This document shows, in pieces, positions 16,301-20,178 of a stretch of 20,178 nt of DNA. The notes below the pieces were generated by a model. It was not told the origin of the DNA and searched no databases. It was given only the letters and a program-made list of their open reading frames with translations. The stretch is from NCBI GenBank assembly GCA_002307035.1, contig DBTL01000082.1, forward strand, positions 1-20,178, in the 5' to 3' direction. Numbering within the stretch: the first letter of the stretch is position 1; the number at the start of each line of letters is the position of its first letter. The translations under genes and the position numbers were made by a program. The stretch comes from Bacteroides sp. UBA1317. Its GTDB lineage: Bacteria > Bacteroidota > Bacteroidia > Bacteroidales > Bacteroidaceae.

Positions 16301-16542
16301 TGCTCTAAATTGTAATTGTTGGCGGCCAAAGCAGGAACAACAATGTTACCTACTTGTGCGGCATCGAATGTAATTGTCTTTTTGGTTATCTCTGCCAGCT
16401 GCTTGATACGTGCAGAGAGCTTTTCTTGAGGAAATGTTCGTTTAATAAGTTGTGCGTGGATGCATAGAGGGCTCCACAACAGCAGTGCCAAAAGAAACAC
16501 TGCAAAGCGCAAATTCGTTCGTTTACTACTACTTTTCATCAC
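13321..16542 (-). CDS. TonB-dependent receptor with STN signalling domain (locus 2)
   Basis: This 1073-residue outer-membrane receptor has a signal peptide (1-30, cut near IHA|Q) and an STN domain (about 38-106). The linker AEDDNKKKTKS is at 107-117. A carboxypeptidase-regulatory-like domain follows (about 120-200, SGFILDEKGDPIIGATV), then a TonB-box-like EVVVTA (207-212) and a plug (about 230-335 with VAQVLKRVSGVSIEDG, VTVRGMGERYNNV and EFTGGMVNV). The barrel ends in SFSVSYNF. Internal RPDFRELTPFRYY is typical of catecholate or iron-type receptors rather than SusC, and the SusC hallmark plug motif DPLIVIDGVP is absent. It is paired with FecR 197 bp upstream. The N-terminal third is visibly richer in G+C (53-55% in counted lines) than the barrel (33-35%). 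Confidence 0.94.
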   Translation of the reverse strand: MMKSSSKRTNLRFAVFLLALLLWSPLCIHAQLIKRTFPQEKLSARIKQLAEITKKTITFDAAQVGNIVVPALAANNYNLEQILAGSLNTTGYTFKYTNNSYIIYRSAEDDNKKKTKSTGTGNLSGFILDEKGDPIIGATVRIPNTQLGTVTNVEGKYSLKAVPVGTVTVEASYVSFETLKITEVKINPARTTELDLVMKEASEELGEVVVTAEYNDASAKGLYAKQKTMTAMSDGISADLIKKTSDNNVAQVLKRVSGVSIEDGKFVTVRGMGERYNNVQLNGTALPSTEPNRRNFAFDIIPSNLIENVTIAKTFTPDMQGEFTGGMVNVTTLSIPKERLLSLSVGSGFNTNSTGKTFMGGKRFKSDYFLGNSSERDWFGRDWVNDTYAGYWDNGSLKTEDAEKAYAMNAKIPNHWGLNKFTGAPTQNYALSVGLPFDLGNHNTLGVVVAATYRHEENTETVVEANYRKLDQKAVDAHNYKFTTAIGAVANVGWERPGHKITWSNLFNNRFTQNNIDRIVEDKGASALWLEQYNSPIRNALWQTRLEGEHKLWSDKLVFSWFGDYNKLIRESHDDRLIKGSINYTVNDDGDYDPVLLSNGKPVVGNWGVLNENLNIANNHIMYGDLSETKKNVGINFTVPFMIAGNKQSLKTGYWGTFRSADYHQQFLGLKYGLNTDDRSSTDGLSLTETFVPGNFSNGIFIYGLAGEKADKVDYYSGDQKIHAAYLMGEFTFWKQLHLIGGVRMEKTKMNVNTYYNKSSVAVDSAAVRNYTDYLPAISTVWNITSSLNLRAAYGKTLARPDFRELTPFRYYNVGDRVTVRGMGALKPTYTDNVDLRLECYPSAGEVISVSAFYKKFKDPVELLCYDPNSSGNFSSFSFNLDKSTMKGLEFNLRKSFGFVAPASFLKDIYLNANATLLKGDVTYDLQRLIDIASGLDPDDADNIAGSRNRPLQGMAPYMVNAGLSYSGKLLGAAVNYATAGRKLVQAAPQEYLDEYEAPRHVLDLQLSFRPWKGLEVKVNASDILNQASIIYVNYNKTDGDLTEDMDYNKDKDVIRSKIKRGTSYSFSVSYNF
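16192..16224. repeat. 33-bp block identical to 8375-8407
   Basis: This is the second copy of the exact 33-bp match, encoding AEDDNKKKTKS at the STN/carboxypeptidase-regulatory-like junction of the locus 2 receptor. Confidence 0.9.
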
Positions 16543-16739
16543 GTTTAATCGTTAATTTAATCTTATTTATTAATACTCTCATGTTGTTCTATTCAGACAC
16601 GTAAATCACGGTGTTTTCGATGTATTCATGTTCATCATCAGGCTCCGATCAGAGCAAAGAATCTCCTGTTCCCCGTTATTAGGGAATAATAATATTTACA
16701 TCTTATCAAAATATGTTTTAAAAGGGTTTTATCTTAAAT
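16543..16739 (-). promoter_or_regulatory. Upstream region of receptor 2
   Basis: This 197-bp gap between FecR and the receptor holds no gene. No TAnnTTTG element is seen on the minus strand, so an ECF-dependent promoter is likely but cannot be placed. Confidence 0.3.
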
Positions 16740-17843
16740 TCACCGATACACGATAATCCGGTCACCCTCCATTTTGTATTGCGCACCATACACCAGCATC
16801 AACCGCTCCATCACTTCAGCCAGCGTAGCATGGGGAGAAAACTCCGAGTTGAAACAGACGTTGGTCCCGAATGCGTGGTTTTCTATCACCAGTTCTTTGT
16901 GGAAAGACTGCCTGATGCGCAGAGCGAGCTCTTTCTCGTTGGCATCTATCAGTATGATCCTTCCATCTATCCATCCGGAAGAAGAGTGCCAATCCATCTC
17001 TCGAACCGTATATTTTCCGGTTATTTTGTTGTAAAGAAGCTGTTTGTTGGGCAAGAGCGTAGCCAATCGCCTGCCGCCTTTGCTTACTGCTACCATCCCT
17101 GTGCGCACGGTGATGGTACTTATATCGAGTTCAGGATAATCACTAATGGTGAAGGAAGTACCCTTGACTTGTGTTTGCAACACACTATGTGAGATGATAA
17201 ATGGTTTCTGAGGGTTTTTGGCCACATCAAAGAAGATCTCTCCTCTCATCTCTACTTCACGAACATGACCGTTGAAATTGCTACTCAGCAGCAACCGACT
17301 GTCACGATTCATTTGTACCTTCGTATGATCGGGCAACTGTTGACTCACTATCTGATCTTCGGACTCCAGCACCGTATCTTTGGTGTAATACTGAAACATT
17401 CCTATACCGAAGACGATGGCAATCATGGCAGCGATACCGCCATAGACACGAATCGCCCGCATCTGCCTTTTTGCTTTTGGGGTAGTCTTGGGAAGGATAG
17501 CATCGTTCATCGCTTCTTCTACAGCACTCATCACTTCCGGTTGCTGCGACACAAGGTTCCAATCGGTTTGAGGAAACTGTTGGCTAACGGCCACTTTACG
17601 ATAAATGCATTCACCCATCCGATCGAGCGCTATGGAAGGCAGCTCTTCGCCTTGCTCCGACAAAAGAGGTTCCTCCTCGTCCGCACGCCAGGTCTCTATC
17701 ATCTCTCTCTCACGATCCGTAGCCTCACCTCTGGCATAGCGACGCAGCAACTCGTGCACAAAAAGGAATCTGCTCACCCTGCTTTCGGGAGTGATTCCTT
17801 TTATCATCGCTTTGGCTTGTTTTTCGAACTTACGGTTTATCAT
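16740..17843 (-). CDS. FecR-type anti-sigma factor (locus 2)
   Basis: This 367-residue protein has a long charged cytoplasmic part (about 1-128). A membrane helix lies at about 132-152 (YGGIAAMIAIVFGIGMFQYY). The periplasmic FecR domain (about 158-255) has QLPDHTKVQMNRDSRLLL, REVEMRGEIFFDVAKNPQKP and VKGTSFTISDYP. The C-terminal DUF4974-like domain (about 295-366) has SGWIDGRIILIDANEKEL and ends DRIIVYR. It has the same architecture as the locus 1 FecR but only moderate identity and a longer N-terminal part, as expected if it holds a different sigma factor. It is divergent from sigma factor 2 across 243 bp and upstream of receptor 2. Confidence 0.93.
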   Translation of the reverse strand: MINRKFEKQAKAMIKGITPESRVSRFLFVHELLRRYARGEATDREREMIETWRADEEEPLLSEQGEELPSIALDRMGECIYRKVAVSQQFPQTDWNLVSQQPEVMSAVEEAMNDAILPKTTPKAKRQMRAIRVYGGIAAMIAIVFGIGMFQYYTKDTVLESEDQIVSQQLPDHTKVQMNRDSRLLLSSNFNGHVREVEMRGEIFFDVAKNPQKPFIISHSVLQTQVKGTSFTISDYPELDISTITVRTGMVAVSKGGRRLATLLPNKQLLYNKITGKYTVREMDWHSSSGWIDGRIILIDANEKELALRIRQSFHKELVIENHAFGTNVCFNSEFSPHATLAEVMERLMLVYGAQYKMEGDRIIVYR

Positions 17844-18038
17844 ACTCTCTGAATTTTAAAATGTTCCATTATCATCTGTCATCATCACGGGGTATTCATG
17901 CTTTGTCTAAGCGACCCTCTATATAGATATACGAGATGAGAAGCAACGAATGGGAACGAAATGCTATTAAGATTCAGTTACATTTTTGCAGAGAAATAAA
18001 TTAACCGCTTTGTAACAATGAATATGAAATAAAGATTG

Positions 18039-18046
18039 TAGCTTTG
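18039..18046 (+). promoter_or_regulatory. Putative -7 element for sigma factor 2
   Basis: TAGCTTTG is a perfect Bacteroides -7 element (TAnnTTTG), 40 nt before the ATG at 18087. The only upstream TTTG (18009-18012) is 26 bp away, longer than the usual 19-21, so the -33 half is weak. Confidence 0.45.
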
Positions 18047-18086
18047 TTGAAAAGAAAACTAATTATCAGAGAAAAACTAATCATCT

Positions 18087-18770
18087 ATGAATACTACTTC
18101 GGATAGTGAATTATTGGCAAGAATTGCAGAACGGGACTACGATGCGTTCAACATCATGTACGCCCGCTACAATCGTCTGTTCATGAAATGGGCATATAAA
18201 CGTACCCGAAACAGCCAAACGTCGGAAGATATCATGCAAATCTTCTGGGGAAATCTGTGGACGACTCCTGCTATTTTTAATGTGAATGAAGAGGGGGTAG
18301 CCAAACAGAGTTTACTAAAAATTCTCTCGTTTCGCATTACCGATTATCTGAAATCTTCCGAGGGCAGAGAAGAGAGTGCGGAGACGGATATCATCTCTGA
18401 AATAAATACAGAGATGTCGTACACGCACGTATTCGAAGATCTACAGGAGGGCGAAATTCATCAGATTATCACGAAAGTGCTAAGCACATTGCCTCAACTG
18501 CATCAAGACATTTATCACCTGCGTTGGAACAAGCATTACTCTACAAAGGAGACAGCAAAGACGCTGGGCATCTGTGAAAAGGCTGTGCGCGAAAGATACA
18601 AGAAGACGCTTTCCGGCCTGAAGAAGCATTTACTTGAAGATTACCTCAACGACAACAAGGCGAATAAATCATCCGCCATCATGTTGCTGATGCTCATTCG
18701 CATTAATCTTTTCTATCTGTCGGCATCGAGTCTGGCAAACGATTTTCTTACCGTAATCGGCATTCGTTAA
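18087..18770 (+). CDS. ECF sigma factor with hydrophobic C-terminal tail (locus 2)
   Basis: This 227-residue protein has sigma region 2 at about 20-90 (FNIMYARYNRLFMKWAYKR, then QTSEDIMQIFWGNLW) and region 4 at about 130-182 (VLSTLPQLHQDIYHLRW and the helix-turn-helix STKETAKTLGICEKAVRERY). It carries about 35 extra residues after region 4, including a mostly hydrophobic run SAIMLLMLIRINLFYL at about 196-211. Whether that tail binds FecR or the membrane is unknown. Its stop overlaps by 3 bases the stop of the convergent C11 peptidase gene. It is expected to be controlled by the divergent FecR and receptor 2 and to transcribe the locus 2 transport genes. Confidence 0.92.
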   Translation: MNTTSDSELLARIAERDYDAFNIMYARYNRLFMKWAYKRTRNSQTSEDIMQIFWGNLWTTPAIFNVNEEGVAKQSLLKILSFRITDYLKSSEGREESAETDIISEINTEMSYTHVFEDLQEGEIHQIITKVLSTLPQLHQDIYHLRWNKHYSTKETAKTLGICEKAVRERYKKTLSGLKKHLLEDYLNDNKANKSSAIMLLMLIRINLFYLSASSLANDFLTVIGIR

Positions 18771-19993
18771 TCGATTCCGTAGACTTTACTCCAATCTAAT
18801 GAATTGAAATAATAAAGATATTCTGTATTTTCCGACCATTTGCTTAAAGGCACATAGACGCTTAAACCGCTGTAGCTTGCCAAGGTTAAATCACTGGCAA
18901 ACATTTCGGTAGCAGCCTTATAGAGTACTGTCTGCTCCAATTGTGTCTCGAACGCCTGATATTGAGCGGTGGTGCTTACCTGCTTCATCACATCGTCTAA
19001 ATCGAAGAATACGCTGGGCAAACTACCTCTGTGATAGACTTGCAAGCCATCGGTATCCAAACTTTGCATGACGGATAATTGGTTATTGAGTATGCTGCTT
19101 ACGGTAGAGTATAATCCATCCAACTGCTCTGCATCAATCAACGCAATAGTAGCCGAACGCAAAATCTTGGCGCTCATGCCGTTATAGTGGTTATAATATT
19201 TTTGGCAAGCCTCAGCCAGTTCATCCTTGCCACCAAACAACTGGGGAAGTAATTCTGAATAGGGCATACCGGAAGCATCATAATCAGCCTCCATCAAGAC
19301 TTCGGCAGGAGAAGCAATGAAATAGTGACACTTGTTACGCAGTTGATAGAGGGCTTCCACGCTACCCATCATACAGGCATCAAAGAGCATAAACTCCGCC
19401 ACATCATCCGGCAAGGCAGCCGCCATCTCATCTATCTCCATCAGTGTCAGTCCGCTGGTTCCACTTGCCTGATTCAGATCCATGCCCAGGTAGCGGGTAC
19501 GGGGAAAGGAGGCCTGGACAGCAGCACTGGCACGCGTATCTTTGGAATATCCGGAGGGCACCCATCCCATGGAGTGTGACCAGTAAACCAGTCCGAAGGT
19601 CTCCGATGGTACCAGCTCTTTCGTTTCAGTAATCACCCGGGCCAATGTTTCAGCACTGGCGGAGTTCTCTTCTGCGTAGTCTTTTAAAGCGACTTCTTCA
19701 CCATCGGCGGTAATCTGAAAAAGACGAGGTGCTTCTTCTGCCCTATCCAGATAAACGACTGTGTTGCCGCCGCTACGTTTCATTCCCTCTTTAAGCTCTT
19801 GCAGAGTATAGTCTACTTCAGAATCCATGGAATTATCTGCTGCCATGTAGATTAATACGGTATAAGAAACGGGGATTACCGGTTCCTCATCCTCATCGGT
19901 AGAACAAGCGGTAAAGAGAAAGAGGCTACAGAAAAGTGTACAGCAAAAGAAAAGGATGCTTTTTTTGCCGATGGGTACATGAAGCGCACTCAT
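18767..19993 (-). CDS. Clostripain-family (C11) cysteine peptidase lipoprotein
   Basis: I start this gene at the ATG at 19993, which overlaps the stop of the upstream gene as TAATG, rather than at 20023, which would overlap it by 31 bp. The resulting protein has 408 residues. Its lipoprotein signal ends in LFTAC (Cys30), followed by an acidic STDEDEE linker. The C11 fold is marked by YTVLIYMAADNSMD near the start, the catalytic His in VYWSHSMGW (His140) and the catalytic Cys in LFDACMMGSVEA (Cys207). SHS replaces the commoner SHG after the His. C11 enzymes cleave after Arg or Lys and are often self-processed. Its substrate is unknown. It is the second gene of a minus-strand pair with the phosphodiesterase and convergent with sigma factor 2. 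Confidence 0.9.
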   Translation of the reverse strand: MSALHVPIGKKSILFFCCTLFCSLFLFTACSTDEDEEPVIPVSYTVLIYMAADNSMDSEVDYTLQELKEGMKRSGGNTVVYLDRAEEAPRLFQITADGEEVALKDYAEENSASAETLARVITETKELVPSETFGLVYWSHSMGWVPSGYSKDTRASAAVQASFPRTRYLGMDLNQASGTSGLTLMEIDEMAAALPDDVAEFMLFDACMMGSVEALYQLRNKCHYFIASPAEVLMEADYDASGMPYSELLPQLFGGKDELAEACQKYYNHYNGMSAKILRSATIALIDAEQLDGLYSTVSSILNNQLSVMQSLDTDGLQVYHRGSLPSVFFDLDDVMKQVSTTAQYQAFETQLEQTVLYKAATEMFASDLTLASYSGLSVYVPLSKWSENTEYLYYFNSLDWSKVYGID

Positions 19994-20178
19994 TATCGTT
20001 GGCTGTTTTTGCTGCCTAGCCACATCATCACGCTATCCGGCTGGTTGGTGATAATGGCATCCACACCCAACTTCTTCAACCGAAGAATCTCTTTTTGATC
20101 ATCTACCGTCCAGGGAGCAACCTCTATTCCTTTGGCATGCGCCTTACGTACTACCTCTTCAGTTAAAATGTCGTGCTC
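19993..20178 (-). CDS. Glycerophosphodiester phosphodiesterase, C-terminal part
   Basis: This is an open frame of 61 codons plus stop running off the window edge. The sequence RKAHAKGIEVAPWTVDDQKE followed by LKKLGVDAIITNQPD matches the last strands of the GDPD TIM barrel, where the W-T-V-(N/D)-D motif and GVD-x-IITxxPD are conserved. GDPD enzymes hydrolyse glycerophosphodiesters to glycerol 3-phosphate and an alcohol. The catalytic residues near the N terminus lie outside the window. Its stop overlaps the start of the C11 peptidase, implying coupled translation. Confidence 0.88.
   Translation of the reverse strand, partial: EHDILTEEVVRKAHAKGIEVAPWTVDDQKEILRLKKLGVDAIITNQPDSVMMWLGSKNSQR

Overview
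The window looks like a chromosomal segment of a gut Bacteroides or a close relative (Bacteroidota). The reasons are two ECF sigma / FecR anti-sigma / STN-domain TonB-dependent receptor modules, a SusC/SusD pair, several SPII lipoproteins, a Bacteroides-type -33/-7 promoter (TTG, 20 bp, TAnnTTTG), and coding sequence of roughly 30-55% G+C in the lines counted by hand.

Region 1 (1-2460) is a gene graveyard. It holds a truncated methionine aminopeptidase tail ending in a perfect 58-bp palindromic terminator, abutting a multiply frameshifted AraC-family regulator. Then comes an intact exported protein with three internal repeats (DUF6515-like) under a consensus promoter. After it lie a long palindromic repeat, a strong terminator behind a possible gene tail, and a 218-nt 5' relic of a group IIC intron sitting next to the terminator of the operon to its right.

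Region 2 (2469-10671) is transport/signalling locus 1. An ECF sigma factor (+) diverges from a FecR anti-sigma factor, an STN-containing SusC receptor, a SusD lipoprotein and an exported histidine (acid) phosphatase (all -). The likely logic is that ligand at the SusCD complex signals through the STN domain and FecR to release the sigma factor, which switches on the uptake genes. The phosphatase suggests a phosphorylated ligand such as an inositol phosphate or other phosphomonoester.

Region 3 (11041-18770) is locus 2, with the same plan but a different payload. An ECF sigma factor (+) diverges from FecR, an STN-containing TonB receptor that is not SusC-like, a beta-helix-like surface lipoprotein, and a small lipoprotein of unknown family placed behind a large hairpin. 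No SusD and no recognisable enzyme is present, so the cargo is unknown. This is the best candidate in the window for an undescribed uptake system.

Region 4 (18767-20178) is an unrelated minus-strand pair: the 3' end of a glycerophosphodiester phosphodiesterase, translationally coupled (TAATG) to a clostripain-type (C11) cysteine peptidase lipoprotein. The two receptors share an identical 33-bp block at the junction between their STN and carboxypeptidase-regulatory-like domains, which suggests exchange of signalling modules. No rRNA, tRNA, CRISPR array or intact transposase was seen.
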